A DNA stretch of 64,000 nucleotides from Paenibacillus abyssi (GCF_014640295.1 NZ_BMGR01000002.1:248001-312000); one strand, 5' to 3'. Positions 18,331 to 27,750 are shown, counted from the first letter of the stretch. Program-made: numbers and translations. The notes: a model not told the origin generated them from the sequence alone.

Positions 18331-18834
18331 TTACTCCTGCTCTTCATGCTGCTTTTTAAAATATTGATAGGCTCTCGTCAACAGCTCCACAAGCTGCTTG
18401 CTGTCCTCTTCCCCCAAGTACCCGATCAATCCGTTAAAGGAGTCGAGAATCTCATCCTCGAACCTCTGGGTAATCCGCTCGCCCTTCTCCGTCAGATGGA
18501 TGCGATAGACCCTTCGGTCCGCCGGATCAATCGTCCGCCCAACGAGGCCCTCCGCCTCCAGATTCTTGATCTGCTGCGTAATCGTCGGCTTCGTCACCTT
18601 AAGACGGCTGCTGATCTCCGACACCATCATCCCGGAGGAGTCAGGCTTCCTGTTCCTCTTGATCATGAGCATCAGCATGATATCACTGTGCCTGCATCCT
18701 TCGATCGTATGCTGCCGCCAGTTAACCTTGCGAAATTGCACAAACGACTGCAGCAGCTGCTGAGCAGTTGTGTGCTCATGTTTTCCTTGCTCTTCTTGCT
18801 TATCATGATCCTCTTGCTGTTCTTTATCGGCCAT
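18331..18834 (-). CDS. MarR family regulator of the ABC exporter
   Basis: 167 aa from the preferred start. After a charged, His/Gln/Glu-rich N-terminal stretch (about 20 residues) comes a MarR winged helix: MVSEISSRLKVTKPTITQQI recognition region (about 70-90) and a wing DPADRRVYRIHLTEKG. The frame extends 17 codons upstream to 18885, but that start has no ribosome site. GAGGTG lies 6 bases before the ATG at 18834. It is the first gene of the operon with the heterodimeric exporter. The promoter overlaps a palindrome, so autorepression is likely. Confidence 0.88.
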   Translation of the reverse strand: MADKEQQEDHDKQEEQGKHEHTTAQQLLQSFVQFRKVNWRQHTIEGCRHSDIMLMLMIKRNRKPDSSGMMVSEISSRLKVTKPTITQQIKNLEAEGLVGRTIDPADRRVYRIHLTEKGERITQRFEDEILDSFNGLIGYLGEEDSKQLVELLTRAYQYFKKQHEEQE

Positions 18835-18887
18835 TCCCATCACCTCATATGCCGCTTCTCTAGTCTGCAAATTTAAACTCAACATAA

Positions 18888-18936
18888 TTAATTAGTTAGG
18901 CAACCTAATTATATGACCGTGCCTATGCGCTGTCAA
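18888..18936 (-). promoter_or_regulatory. consensus sigma-A promoter with palindromic MarR operator
   Basis: The minus strand carries TTGACA (18936-18931), a 17-base spacer and TATAAT (18913-18908). The palindrome TTAGG-CAA-CCTAA (18896-18908) with AT-rich arms covers the -10 edge and the start point. The near-perfect promoter implies strong expression unless repressed. Confidence 0.75.
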
Positions 18937-19006
18937 CTAAAAGCGATATGCTGCTCATCCATGGCTTGTGTTAGAATAGCTGTAACTGTAATGAGGGGAG
19001 AATAGA

Positions 19007-19852
19007 ATGAAAGACGATTCTTTCACATTCTGGAGGAAGTATGTTGCCAAGGCCCAGCTTGACCTCATGTCGGTGGCCTATACCAAAGTGCCAACAACCT
19101 GGCGGAATCTCAATTTTATTCCCGATTATAATAAGTTCTATTACATTATTGAGGGTGAAGGATACTTAAAGATCAAAGATAAGGAGTATTATCCGAAGCC
19201 CGGCGAGCTTTATCTGATCCCATCTGGAGCGCTTCAATCCTACGACACCATCAATGATCATACGTTCGGGAAATATTGGTGCCATTTCTTGGCGAAGATC
19301 GGCGAGCTCAACTTGTTTCAGCTTATCGAGATGCCTGTGCATGTCGTTCCCTCCGATCCCGATGGCATGAAACAGAAGTTCGAGCAGTTGATCCGGTATG
19401 CGAATACCGACTCACTATCGAGCGAGTTCCGCGTCAATTCAATATTGTTCGACATGATCGCCGTGTTTCTGGAGGAGAGCGCTTCGGTTAAATTCAACCT
19501 GGCCGCCTCGGCCTCCTTTGAGAAAATGAGCCATGTGTTACATTATATCGAGACTCATTTATCCGATAATGTATCGGTTGATGAGCTTGCACAAATTGCA
19601 CATTTTCACCCTAATTATTTCATCCAGGTGTTCAAGGGATTTACAGGATATTCCCCGATTCAATATATCAACCGGATGCGGCTCGAAAAAGCCAAACACC
19701 TGGTAATTATGACGGATTTAAATATGTCAGCTATCGCTGACGCCTTAGGCATGGAGCTTCCCTATTTCTCGCGTATGTTCAAGGAACATACCGGCTTCTC
19801 GCCGACCGCGTACCGGGAAATGGTACCCAAGGCTGGCGGGCTCCGGAGGTAA
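19007..19852 (+). CDS. AraC family regulator with cupin-like sensor domain
   Basis: 281 aa. The N-terminal half (about 20-150) is a cupin-type ligand domain (YIIEGEGYLKIKDKEYYPKP), followed by two helix-turn-helix motifs at about 180-275 (DELAQIAHFHPNYFIQVFKG and MSAIADALGMELPYFSRMFK). Such proteins usually sense a sugar or sugar derivative and activate nearby catabolic genes. No sugar operon lies next to it, so its target is unclear. GAGGGGAGAATAG precedes the ATG. Confidence 0.88.
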   Translation: MKDDSFTFWRKYVAKAQLDLMSVAYTKVPTTWRNLNFIPDYNKFYYIIEGEGYLKIKDKEYYPKPGELYLIPSGALQSYDTINDHTFGKYWCHFLAKIGELNLFQLIEMPVHVVPSDPDGMKQKFEQLIRYANTDSLSSEFRVNSILFDMIAVFLEESASVKFNLAASASFEKMSHVLHYIETHLSDNVSVDELAQIAHFHPNYFIQVFKGFTGYSPIQYINRMRLEKAKHLVIMTDLNMSAIADALGMELPYFSRMFKEHTGFSPTAYREMVPKAGGLRR

Positions 19853-19898
19853 GGAGCGGCATGTTCGATATTCTGTTTCAATATTCTCTGTAAAGAGA

Positions 19899-19927
19899 TT
19901 GGAATATGACACATTAAGCGATATAAT
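19899..19927 (+). promoter_or_regulatory. promoter of ppaC
   Basis: TTGGAA (19899-19904), 17-base spacer, TATAAT (19922-19927), about 65 bases upstream of the start codon. Confidence 0.6.
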
Positions 19928-19993
19928 CTGGAGAGGGATATAAATCTGCTGGCGAATTTCTCGCTAATAAAAAAACACTAAGGAGTTAATACG

Positions 19994-20926
19994 ATGGAAA
20001 AAACACTGATTTTCGGGCACAAAAACCCCGACACCGACACAATCACTTCCGCAATTGTGTATGCTGACCTTAAAACAAAGCTGGGCGCAAACGTTGAGGC
20101 TGTCCGTTTAGGCGAAGTTAACGGCGAGACGCAGTACGCGTTGAACCAGTTCAATGTGGAAGCTCCCCGCTTGGTTGAGACAGTTGCCAATGAAGTAAAC
20201 AATGTCATCCTGGTTGACCACAATGAACGCCAACAAAGCGCATCGGATATCGATCAAGTTCGCGTGCTGGAAGTTATCGACCACCACCGGATCGCTAATT
20301 TTGAAACTGCCCATCCGCTGTACTATCGTGCGGAGCCAGTTGGCTGCACGGCAACGATACTTAATAAAATGTACAAAGAAAATGGCGTAACGATTGAAAA
20401 GAACATTGCAGGATTGATGCTCTCCGCGATCATCTCCGACTCCCTGCTGTTCAAATCGCCTACCTGCACAGAACAAGACGTAGCTGCAGCACGCGAATTG
20501 GCTGAAATCGCAGGCGTGAATGCCGAAACTTACGGCCTCGAGATGCTGAAAGCCGGTGCGGACCTGAGCGACAAAACCATCGCACAATTGATCTCACTGG
20601 ATGCAAAAGAATTCCAAATGGGCAATTACAAGGTTGAAATCGCGCAAGTAAACGCGGTGGATACCAACGACGTCATCTCCCGTCAAGCAGAATTGGAGGC
20701 AGCACTTTCTACAATTATTTCTGAAAAAGGGCTGGATCTGTTCTTGCTTGTTGTAACTGATATTCTTAACAACGATTCCGTTGCATTGTCGCTGGGTCGC
20801 GCTGCCAATGCGGTAGAGCAAGCTTATAACGTGAAGCTCGCTGATAACAAAGCGATCCTCAAAGGCGTTGTATCGCGTAAATCGCAGATCGTGCCTGTAT
20901 TGACGGAAACACTGAGCAAAATGTAA
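19994..20926 (+). CDS. ppaC: manganese-dependent inorganic pyrophosphatase
   Basis: 310 aa family II (DHH) pyrophosphatase, normal length. The metal-ligand motifs are all present: GHKNPDTDT (about residues 8-16), VDHNE (about 75), VIDHHR (about 97), and the C-terminal DHHA2 motif SRKSQ (about 295). It hydrolyses pyrophosphate from biosynthesis in the cytosol. AAGGAG precedes the ATG. It is a single gene with its own promoter and terminator. Codon use is noticeably smoother than in neighbours, as expected for a highly expressed gene. Confidence 0.96.
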   Translation: MEKTLIFGHKNPDTDTITSAIVYADLKTKLGANVEAVRLGEVNGETQYALNQFNVEAPRLVETVANEVNNVILVDHNERQQSASDIDQVRVLEVIDHHRIANFETAHPLYYRAEPVGCTATILNKMYKENGVTIEKNIAGLMLSAIISDSLLFKSPTCTEQDVAAARELAEIAGVNAETYGLEMLKAGADLSDKTIAQLISLDAKEFQMGNYKVEIAQVNAVDTNDVISRQAELEAALSTIISEKGLDLFLLVVTDILNNDSVALSLGRAANAVEQAYNVKLADNKAILKGVVSRKSQIVPVLTETLSKM

Positions 20927-20957
20927 TTCATCATGAATAGCTAGGATGAAATACAGC

Positions 20958-20990
20958 AACCAGGCTGCCCCGGCAGCCTGGTTTTATTTA
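20958..20990 (+). terminator. terminator of ppaC
   Basis: AACCAGGCTGCC (20958-20969) pairs with GGCAGCCTGGTT (20972-20983), followed by TTATTTA. It lies immediately before the end of the convergent PhyH-HEAT gene. Confidence 0.9.
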
Positions 20991-20992
20991 CA

Positions 20993-22405
20993 TTATGGAT
21001 AAAAAGCATTGTCAGGTGTGGTGGTCGGACACCAGCGGGTACGGAGCAAGTGCTCGATAAGCACATCCTTGGCACGCGCCGTACCGATATAATGCAGTGC
21101 TTCGGCAGCATGCGCGCGCACGTAACGGTTCTCATCCTCCAGCGCCGCTTCCAGCTGCGGCACAGCTGCATCGGCTGCAGCCCCCATGCGGGCCAAGGAG
21201 AGCCCTGCCATAAACCGCACCTGTGTATCCTCATCCTGCAGGCAGCGGATCAGACCGGACACCACCTCTTCAGCAGGTGTGGCAATCATGGAGAGCGACT
21301 CTGTAACCGCTTGGCGGATCACCGCAGAGGAATGGTCAAGCAGTTGTACAAGTCTCGGCACCGCCACCGCTGCCAGCTGTCGCAGCTCTCCCAGCGCAAA
21401 CACGGCGTGAACAACCGTCTTCTCTCGTTCACTGTCCAGCGCAGCGGCCAAGCCCGCTACCGCATCCGCACCGCTGACCGATAAACCGTAAGCCGCCACT
21501 CGCGAGACAGCTTTGTTCTCACTATGAAGTCCCTGCAGCAGCGCTTCTACCCCCTGCGCTCCCATTGCCGCCAGTTCATACGCGGCATTCTGGGCGGAAG
21601 GCTCGAAGGAGTCGGCCATGCCGCTTGCAAGCGCCGCGATCTTCTCCTGATCCGCCGGCGCCGTCCCTGCGATACTGCCAAGCTTGCCGCTCAGCCAGTT
21701 CCAGGTTTCCTCCCACTGGATTGGATGCTGCGCAATCGGCGTATTGCACGTGACCGGCAGCTTCCACTCCGGCTCCCGGATGTTCCAGGAAGGCGATTGC
21801 GGCGCTTCGGTGCGCATAAATTCAAACTTCAGCATATACCGGTGCTGCCCCAGCACATTCGGGGTGGAACGGTGCCAGATATCATAATGAATGAGCGCAA
21901 AAGTGCCCGCCTTGCCGCTGGCCAGCGCTTCCTCCTGCGGATCTTCGGCTTCGAAAACGCGCGTTTCATAATTTTGCGTACCCGGATAAACCCCTGTCGG
22001 CCCCAGCTCCACAGGCGTATCCTGCGGAAAATACATGATCATCGCCCACCACGGGTGATGATTGCGCATCCGCTTGTACCCCCAATAGCTGTCTTTATGC
22101 CAGGCGCCCGCTTTGGGCGACGCATTGTAATGTCCATGCCGGTGCGCATGCAGCATATAGTTGGGCCCGAGCACGCTCGTCAGCGCTCCGGTTATCGCCG
22201 GATGGTCGAACACTTGCTGGATCTCGCGAATGCGCGGCAGCAGATTGTTGCCGGGATTGCCCTCCTTTTCGTATACCTCATTCAGCTGGTCTACGAGCTG
22301 GCGGTGGAATTCTTCCGAAAAATCCGTATTCAGAATCAGAAATCCCTGTGTAGTGAAGGTCCTCATCTGTTCATCTGTTAACAAAATTGGCTCGTTTTGA
22401 CGCAT
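20993..22405 (-). CDS. phytanoyl-CoA dioxygenase domain fused to HEAT repeats
   Basis: 470 aa two-part protein. Residues about 10-220 form a PhyH-type Fe(II)/2-oxoglutarate oxygenase: HxD iron ligands in AWHKDSYWGYKRM (about 101-103), the distal His in YDIWHRSTPN (about 177) and the following Arg in QHRYMLKFEF. Residues about 255-460 are six or so HEAT/PBS-type repeats (for example AVPRLVQLLDHSSAVIRQAV). The oxygenase part should hydroxylate a small molecule; the repeats suggest docking to a protein or scaffold. The fusion is unusual and the substrate is unknown. GAGGAGG precedes the ATG. A palindromic operator candidate lies in its promoter. Confidence 0.85.
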   Translation of the reverse strand: MRQNEPILLTDEQMRTFTTQGFLILNTDFSEEFHRQLVDQLNEVYEKEGNPGNNLLPRIREIQQVFDHPAITGALTSVLGPNYMLHAHRHGHYNASPKAGAWHKDSYWGYKRMRNHHPWWAMIMYFPQDTPVELGPTGVYPGTQNYETRVFEAEDPQEEALASGKAGTFALIHYDIWHRSTPNVLGQHRYMLKFEFMRTEAPQSPSWNIREPEWKLPVTCNTPIAQHPIQWEETWNWLSGKLGSIAGTAPADQEKIAALASGMADSFEPSAQNAAYELAAMGAQGVEALLQGLHSENKAVSRVAAYGLSVSGADAVAGLAAALDSEREKTVVHAVFALGELRQLAAVAVPRLVQLLDHSSAVIRQAVTESLSMIATPAEEVVSGLIRCLQDEDTQVRFMAGLSLARMGAAADAAVPQLEAALEDENRYVRAHAAEALHYIGTARAKDVLIEHLLRTRWCPTTTPDNAFYP

Positions 22406-22462
22406 TGTCTATCCTTGCCTCCTCGTAATTGATGGTAAGTGATGATGACGTGTTGTGTTCTC

Positions 22463-22491
22463 ATTATATGAAAGAAGCGCTTTCTTCAACA
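22463..22491 (-). promoter_or_regulatory. promoter with cre-like palindrome upstream of PhyH-HEAT gene
   Basis: On the minus strand TATAAT lies at 22468-22463. Next to it, in the spacer region, is a 20-base near-palindrome (22469-22488) centred on AAGCGCTT. It resembles CcpA cre sites but differs from the consensus at about four of the conserved positions, so another LacI-type regulator is equally possible. The rest of 22406-22657 shows no gene. Confidence 0.4.
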
Positions 22492-22644
22492 TACACGATG
22501 CTAATCTACGTTTGCACAAAATTAAGAACGCATACTCACCGGCAGCCTGCCTCTTCCCGCAGGAAGAAACGGCTGACACCCTCTATCGAGAGACAGCGTC
22601 CTTTCGGGATGAATAAGCTTGGAGAGAGTACTATCCAAGCGCAC

Positions 22645-22670
22645 AAAAACGCCCGCTTTATGCGCGGGCG
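22645..22670 (-). terminator. terminator overlapping the end of the small membrane protein gene
   Basis: CGCCCGC (22650-22656) pairs with GCGGGCG (22664-22670); the minus-strand T-run is 22649-22645. The stop codon of the gene (22660-22658) lies in the loop, so the last codons form part of the stem. Confidence 0.85.
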
Positions 22671-23074
22671 CCTTCCTTCGTCTTATTTCGCTTCGACCGC
22701 ATATATGCCGATACGCTTTTGGAAAAAAACAGTACAGCGGCTATGGCCGCATAGAAGGCAAGAATCGCATAAGACGCGGCTGGATAAGGCATCGACAGAG
22801 GGAGATAGCCCGTTAATCCAAGGACGCCTACCCACACCGACAGCACCATAAGGGAAGCAAGCACATACTTGGCCCATGCGTAGCCTTGGTGCATCAGGAT
22901 GATCAATATTAAATGCAGCGCAAACGAAACCATTTGCCCCGAAATAAATATGGAAACCAATTGAACGGCAAGAAGCGCCCCTGCAATCGTCAGCAGCAGC
23001 AGCTTCCCCTTTTTTTCCCTTCTCCTGTGCAGATTCTCCTCTGCCAGCTTTTGCCGCTCCTTTTCCTTCGCCAA
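22658..23074 (-). CDS. small membrane protein of unknown function
   Basis: 138 aa. A charged N-terminus (MAKEKERQKLAEENLHRRRE), four hydrophobic helices (about 24-44, 48-62, 68-90, 100-118) and a basic C-terminal tail. I do not recognise a characterised family. GGGGAGGGGCTTACTC lies before the ATG. The coding frame is supported by its clean membrane topology and the terminator fitted to its end. A 179-codon frame on the same strand in another phase overlaps it and looks like a shadow. Confidence 0.75.
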   Translation of the reverse strand: MAKEKERQKLAEENLHRRREKKGKLLLLTIAGALLAVQLVSIFISGQMVSFALHLILIILMHQGYAWAKYVLASLMVLSVWVGVLGLTGYLPLSMPYPAASYAILAFYAAIAAVLFFSKSVSAYMRSKRNKTKEGARA

Positions 23075-23158
23075 GAGTAAGCCCCTCCCCGCACCGAGTA
23101 TGGATTAGACTTGTATCCATTCCTTCTCCTCTGCGCGTATTCCTTCTTCCACCGCTGC

Positions 23159-23201
23159 AAAAAAAAGACCGCCTCCGCCTGTCACTGAAATGTGACGGCG
23201 G
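23159..23201 (-). terminator. terminator of pdaA
   Basis: CCGCCTGTCAC (23175-23185) pairs with GTGACGGCGG (23192-23201) with one bulge, with an eight-base T-run on the minus strand (23166-23159). It lies about 73 bases past the pdaA stop. Confidence 0.85.
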
Positions 23202-23273
23202 AAGCAGCCTTCCAACCCGCATCGTTCACGCCTCTTATTGCAGCTTTCCGCCGGCGCGCACTCTACCCGCGTC

Positions 23274-24050
23274 TTATTGCGCTTTCCCGAATTGCGTCAA
23301 GCTTTTGAACTCGTAACCCTGCCTCCGGGCTTCCTCGATGATATGCCCCAGCGCCTCCGCATTGTCCTTGGACACGGAATGAAGCAGGATCACCGCGCCG
23401 GGATGCAACTGGGTAATGACGTTATCATAGGCATACTTCCAGCCCTTCTGGCTGCTTGTTTCCCAATCCTTGTATGCGATCGACCAGAACACGTTCGTAT
23501 AGCCCAGCTCATGGCTGGCCGCTAATGTACGCTCGCTGAAAATGCCGCGCGGCGGGCGCAGGAAGGGCATCGTCTGCTGGCCGGTTACCTGGGTAACCGC
23601 CTGTTTTACCTTGTCGAGCTCCACTTTGATTTGTTCGTTCGAAATCGTCGTCATATCCGGATGGCTCCACGAATGGTTGCCGATCAGATGCCCTTCGCGC
23701 GTCATCCGCCGCAGCAGCTCAGGCTGGTCCTTAATATAATGCCCGGTTACAAAAAAGGTCGCCGGTACCTGCCGCTCCTGCAGCACATCCAGAATCAGCG
23801 TCGTATATCCGTTCTCATAGCCGTTATCAAAGGTTAGATACAGCACTTTCCGTTCCGTGCTCTCCTTGAAAATACCGCCGTGCTTCTCAAGAATCGATTT
23901 GAAGCCTTCCTCATCGATGGACGCCGGCGCGCCGTTGCGGCTTTTCTTGAAGCCGAAATGAAACGGGGTATCCCCGGCAACGGCAACACCCGCGAATAGC
24001 AATAATGCTGCGAGTGTCAAAATGAGCAGACTGCCCATAAATCGTTTCAA
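23274..24050 (-). CDS. pdaA: delta-lactam-biosynthetic de-N-acetylase (spore cortex)
   Basis: 258 aa polysaccharide deacetylase of the PdaA type. It has a signal-anchor helix (about 5-25), then a NodB domain with LTFDNGYENG (PdaA-type motif 1, with Asn where other deacetylases have a second Asp), HSWSHPDM (metal His pair), RPPRG and ILLHSVS. PdaA removes the acetyl group from muramic acid residues so that muramic delta-lactam can form in the spore cortex, which is needed for germination. The longest frame begins at a GTG (24059) inside the ribosome site; the TTG at 24050 has AGGGG at good spacing and is preferred. ATG 24038 is a third option. Confidence 0.9.
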   Translation of the reverse strand: MKRFMGSLLILTLAALLLFAGVAVAGDTPFHFGFKKSRNGAPASIDEEGFKSILEKHGGIFKESTERKVLYLTFDNGYENGYTTLILDVLQERQVPATFFVTGHYIKDQPELLRRMTREGHLIGNHSWSHPDMTTISNEQIKVELDKVKQAVTQVTGQQTMPFLRPPRGIFSERTLAASHELGYTNVFWSIAYKDWETSSQKGWKYAYDNVITQLHPGAVILLHSVSKDNAEALGHIIEEARRQGYEFKSLTQFGKAQ

Positions 24051-24193
24051 ACCTATCACCCCTAAACAGTTCTATCAAGGGTAATATCCCACAAGAAGCT
24101 CGAAATCATCCATTGTATGAGATTTGCCCGATCACCCAGATCGCGATCGAGGTAATAAGGCTGGCTTCCTGTCCTCTCTGTTTCCGTTTCGCC

Positions 24194-25822
24194 TCAATAA
24201 GGCTCGGACTCATGCCCCTGCTGCTGTGCCTCACGCACAGCAGCCCCTGCCCGGTCGAACCCGATCGGATTGCCGATCCGGCCATTTTCGTTGCTTCCCG
24301 CCGTTTTCAGGCCTTCCGCCACCCGCTTCCCGTAGTCGGGATCGCACTGGGTGAACCGCTCGATCATAATATCCTGGATTTGCTTGCGGCACTGGCTCAG
24401 TGCGCCGACGAGGTTGGAGATGAGCTCATCGCGCTCCCAGCCTTCCAGCGCGCGGTAACGGCCGCCGGCTTGTTTGAAATCATTGGTCCGGTCGATCGAC
24501 TGCCGCACGATATTTCCTTCTACATGCGGCGTATGCTCGACGCCCGGATTGCTCGCTTCCCTCAGGCCGCCGATCGTGGAAGGCTCGTAGTTGATGTGCG
24601 CATTGATGCGGTCTACCTGGTACAGCATTTGTCCGCCTTCCTGGTTCGTCGCCACATGTTTGTGCGGAGCGTTAATCGGCAGCTGCAGGTAGTTCGGCCC
24701 TACGCGGTAGCGCTGGGTATCGGAATAGGAGAAAGTACGCCCCTGCAGCAGCTTGTCATCGGAGAAATCCAAGCCGTCTACCAATACACCCGTTCCGAAC
24801 GCCGCCTGCTCCACCTCGGCATAATAATTTTGCGGATTGCGGTTCAGCACCATTTTGCCGACAGGCAGAAATGGGAACTGCTCCTCCGGCCACAGCTTCG
24901 TCGCGTCCAGCGGATCAAAATCCAGCTCGGGATGGTCATCATCGCTCATCATCTGGACGCACAACTCCCATTCCGGATATTCTCCCCGCTCGATCGCTTC
25001 ATACAAATCCTGGGTTGCATGGTTGAAGTTTTTGCCCTGAACTTCTTCCGCTTCCTTCTGCGTCAGATTCTTCACGCCCTGCTTCGGCTGCCAGTGATAC
25101 TTCACCAATACCGCCGCGCCGTCCTGGTTCACCCACTTGTATGTATTCACGCCCGAGCCCTGCATTTGCCGGTAGCTCGCCGGAATGCCCCACGGGGAGA
25201 ACAAAAACGTGATCATATGCGTCGTTTCCGGTGAGCTTGAGACAAAATCAAAGATCCGCTCAGGATCTTGGATATTCGTGACCGGATCGGGCTTAAAGGC
25301 ATGAATCAAATCCGGAAATTTCAATGCGTCTCGGATGAAGAATATCTTCAGATTGTTGCCTACCAGATCCCAGTTGCCATCCTCAGTGTAAAATTTAGTG
25401 GCAAAACCGCGCGGATCCCGCAGCGTCTCCGGCGAATGGCTGCCGTGAATAACCGAAGAAAAACGGGTAAATACCGGCGTTCGTTTGCCTGCTTCCTGGA
25501 ACAGCTTGGCACGTGTATACTTTGACACCGGATCATTTCCAACCTTGCCATACGCTTCGAAATAACCATGAGCGCCGGCACCGCGGGCATGAACAACCCG
25601 TTCGGGAATCCGCTCTCTGTCAAAATGAGTAATTTTCTCCAGAAAATCATAATTCTCCAGTACCGAAGGTCCCCGGTTGCCTACAGTTCTAAGGTTCTGG
25701 TTGTCTGTAACCGGATGTCCCTGCCGGTTCGTCAGCGTATCCGCCTGTTCCCCCTGCGTCATCCGCTTATCATTCACGCCCCGGCCATCCTGAGACACCT
25801 GATTCATCTTTTCATCTTTCAT
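24194..25822 (-). CDS. monofunctional haem catalase (KatX-like)
   Basis: 542 aa catalase converting hydrogen peroxide to water and oxygen. The catalytic His is in [17 protein letters not shown] (about residue 63), the Asn in [14 protein letters not shown] (about 136), and the proximal Tyr region is [13 protein letters not shown]. The length and the charged polar N-terminus (about 35 residues before the conserved core) resemble the spore catalase KatX, but this is a guess by similarity. The frame extends 46 codons upstream; GAGGTGACAGCG before the ATG at 25822 decides the start. pdaA follows on the same strand after 143 bases, another spore-linked gene. Confidence 0.94.
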   Translation of the reverse strand: MKDEKMNQVSQDGRGVNDKRMTQGEQADTLTNRQGHPVTDNQNLRTVGNRGPSVLENYDFLEKITHFDRERIPERVVHARGAGAHGYFEAYGKVGNDPVSKYTRAKLFQEAGKRTPVFTRFSSVIHGSHSPETLRDPRGFATKFYTEDGNWDLVGNNLKIFFIRDALKFPDLIHAFKPDPVTNIQDPERIFDFVSSSPETTHMITFLFSPWGIPASYRQMQGSGVNTYKWVNQDGAAVLVKYHWQPKQGVKNLTQKEAEEVQGKNFNHATQDLYEAIERGEYPEWELCVQMMSDDDHPELDFDPLDATKLWPEEQFPFLPVGKMVLNRNPQNYYAEVEQAAFGTGVLVDGLDFSDDKLLQGRTFSYSDTQRYRVGPNYLQLPINAPHKHVATNQEGGQMLYQVDRINAHINYEPSTIGGLREASNPGVEHTPHVEGNIVRQSIDRTNDFKQAGGRYRALEGWERDELISNLVGALSQCRKQIQDIMIERFTQCDPDYGKRVAEGLKTAGSNENGRIGNPIGFDRAGAAVREAQQQGHESEPY

Positions 25823-25985
25823 CGCTGTCACCTCGTTAGAAATATTCTCGATGGTAATATCCACAAAATGAAGGAAAGATATACCTCCACCATGATTGAC
25901 ACGGGGTACCCGGCAGGCTATCTTTATCACAACAGGCATGAAGGTTAGGTTAGATGCCACCTGGACAGAGGAGTGATTCGCGGAT

Positions 25986-27029
25986 ATGTCTTTAAATCGA
26001 AATGAGGAGGCGCTGCTGCTGCAGCTGCCGAAGGTTGATCTTCACCTGCATCTGGACGGCTGCGTCAAACCGGGGACGCTGCTGGAGCTTGCCAATGAGC
26101 AAGGCGTCTCCCTGCCTGCCGCCGATCCGGAGGGACTGCTGCCGTATATGCAGGTTGATGACGATTGTGACAGCTTGGTCACGTATTTGAGCAAATTCGA
26201 TTTTGTGCTGCCATTGCTGCAGACGCCCGAAGCGCTTGAACGTGTCGCTTATGAAGTCGTGGAGCAATGCGCGGAGCAGAATTGCAAATACGTTGAGGTT
26301 CGGTTTGGACCCCAGCTGCATCGGATCGGCGGCTTATCCGCATCAGAGGTCATTGCCCATGTTATTAAAGGGCTGCAGCGGGGAGAAAAAGATTTCGGTG
26401 TCATTGCCCAAGCGATCGCCATCTGCATGCGGCATCAGGGCATCCAGGAAAACCTGGAGGTCATTGAAGCTGCATCGCAATTCACAGGCAAGGGATTGGC
26501 TGCAGTCGATCTGGCCGGGGATGAAGCCAATTATCCGGCAGAGCTTTTCCGCCAAGTGTTCGAATTGGCTCAGGAGCGGGGCATCCCGGTCACGATTCAT
26601 GCGGGTGAAGCAGCAGGACCGGGCAACATTCAAGAAGCCATAACAAAACTGGGAGCGACTCGGATCGGCCATGGCGTCCGCATGAGAGAAAGCGCTGAGG
26701 TTATGGAGCTGGTGCGCCGGCAAGGGATCGTGCTGGAGATGTGTCCGATCAGCAATATCCAGACGAAAGCGGTCAGCAGCTGGGACGCTTACCCGATCCG
26801 GGATTATTACGATCAAGGGTATCTGATCACCGTGAATACGGATAACCCTACAGTATCCGGTACGACGATTACGAAGGAATACCATGTGTTAATGGAGAAA
26901 TTCAATTTCACATTGCAGGAAATTGCTGCGATCATCCTAAACGGAGTGGATGCGGCCCTGCTCGATGAGCAGAGAAAACAGGCAATGAGACAAGAGTTTC
27001 AGCGCAAATTCGCTGAATTGGAGATCTAA
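25986..27029 (+). CDS. add: adenosine deaminase
   Basis: 347 aa metal-dependent hydrolase that converts adenosine and deoxyadenosine to inosine forms. Zinc ligands and catalytic residues are all visible: HLHLDG (about 20-25), [11 protein letters not shown] (His and Glu, about 205), GHGVRM (about 228) and [11 protein letters not shown] (Asp, about 288). It is of normal length. GAGGAGTGATTCGCGGAT precedes the ATG. It is divergent from the catalase gene and ends at a bidirectional terminator shared with the yceI-like gene. Confidence 0.95.
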   Translation: MSLNRNEEALLLQLPKVDLHLHLDGCVKPGTLLELANEQGVSLPAADPEGLLPYMQVDDDCDSLVTYLSKFDFVLPLLQTPEALERVAYEVVEQCAEQNCKYVEVRFGPQLHRIGGLSASEVIAHVIKGLQRGEKDFGVIAQAIAICMRHQGIQENLEVIEAASQFTGKGLAAVDLAGDEANYPAELFRQVFELAQERGIPVTIHAGEAAGPGNIQEAITKLGATRIGHGVRMRESAEVMELVRRQGIVLEMCPISNIQTKAVSSWDAYPIRDYYDQGYLITVNTDNPTVSGTTITKEYHVLMEKFNFTLQEIAAIILNGVDAALLDEQRKQAMRQEFQRKFAELEI

Positions 27030-27048
27030 TACGGCAGATGAAGAAAAA

Positions 27049-27101
27049 AATAAGCCGATGAGATAAGTCCGCTTGTGGCGGATAGATCTCATCGGCTTAT
27101 T
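27049..27101. terminator. bidirectional terminator between add and yceI-like gene
   Basis: AATAAGCCGATGAGAT (27049-27064) pairs perfectly with 27086-27101; a further GTCCGC/GCGGAT pairing lies inside. T-runs follow on both strands (TTTA on plus, seven T on minus). Confidence 0.92.
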
Positions 27102-27114
27102 TTATGTTAAAGCC

Positions 27115-27648
27115 TTAGGCTTGTTTGGATGCTTCGATCTCGATGGACACTTTTACTTCGTCTCCGATCAATACGCCGCCAGTTTCCAATACAGCGTTGT
27201 ATGTCAAGCCGTAATCGCTGCGTTTGATCGCGCCGTTACCGCTGAATCCAACTTTTTCATTACCCCATGGGTCTTTGCCTGCTCCTTCAAAGGAAACAGA
27301 GAACGACTCGGAACGCGTAACGCCGTTCAGGTTCAAATCGCCGGTTACGGTATATTCGCCATCACCTTTTTTGGAGATGCTGGTGGATTTGAATGTCATT
27401 TTTGGTTTGTTCTCTACATCAAAGAAATCAGCGGATCTCAGATGTCCGTCACGATCGTTGTTACGCGTGTCAACACTTGCAAGATCAATGCTGAACGAAA
27501 TGTCAGCAGTTGTCAGATCAGTTGGATCTGCATCGATTTCTGCTTCGAAATTGTGGAACGTACCTTTTACTTTTGCGATCATCATGTGTTTGATTGTGAA
27601 ATCAACACTGCTGTGGCTTGGGTCTACTACCCATTTTGCTTTAGACAT
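27115..27648 (-). CDS. YceI family lipid-binding beta-barrel protein
   Basis: 177 aa. It opens with WVVDPSHSSVDFTIKHMM and contains the YceI lipocalin-like strand pattern (AEIDADPTDLTTADISFSID, then DGHLRSADFFDVENKPKMTF). YceI proteins bind a polyprenyl or other hydrophobic ligand. No signal peptide is present, so this one is cytosolic. GGGAGGACTTTATA precedes the ATG. Monocistronic, with its own promoter. Confidence 0.92.
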   Translation of the reverse strand: MSKAKWVVDPSHSSVDFTIKHMMIAKVKGTFHNFEAEIDADPTDLTTADISFSIDLASVDTRNNDRDGHLRSADFFDVENKPKMTFKSTSISKKGDGEYTVTGDLNLNGVTRSESFSVSFEGAGKDPWGNEKVGFSGNGAIKRSDYGLTYNAVLETGGVLIGDEVKVSIEIEASKQA

Positions 27649-27710
27649 TATAAAGTCCTCCCATTAACTAACTTAATATTATGTTCTTTAATTTATATAG
27701 TTACAAACAT

Positions 27711-27739
27711 AGTGTAATAGGTTTATTCTACTTTGTCAA
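27711..27739 (-). promoter_or_regulatory. promoter of the yceI-like gene
   Basis: TTGACA (27739-27734), 17-base spacer, TACACT (27716-27711) on the minus strand; a leader of about 60 AT-rich bases follows. Confidence 0.65.
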
Positions 27740-27750
27740 TACTTACCTAA

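Noticed and set aside
22469-22488. CcpA cre site upstream of the PhyH-HEAT gene
   Set aside because: As a firm cre call it fails: about four conserved positions differ. Kept only as a palindromic operator candidate.
22683-23222. 179-codon frame on the minus strand overlapping the small membrane protein gene
   Set aside because: Arg/Gly/Cys-rich composition typical of a shifted frame, no ribosome site; the 138-aa frame has clear membrane helices and a fitted terminator.
24060-24193. Sigma-G promoter for pdaA
   Set aside because: CATACAA resembles a sigma-G -10 with one mismatch, but no TGMATA-like -35 stands 17-18 bases upstream.
24113-25234. 373-codon open frame antisense to the catalase gene
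   Set aside because: It mirrors the catalase codons, has no ribosome site or recognisable motif, and the catalase frame has all catalytic residues.
27073-27717. 214-codon plus-strand frame across the yceI-like gene
   Set aside because: Starts inside a terminator and is antisense to a well-recognised YceI protein with its own promoter and ribosome site.
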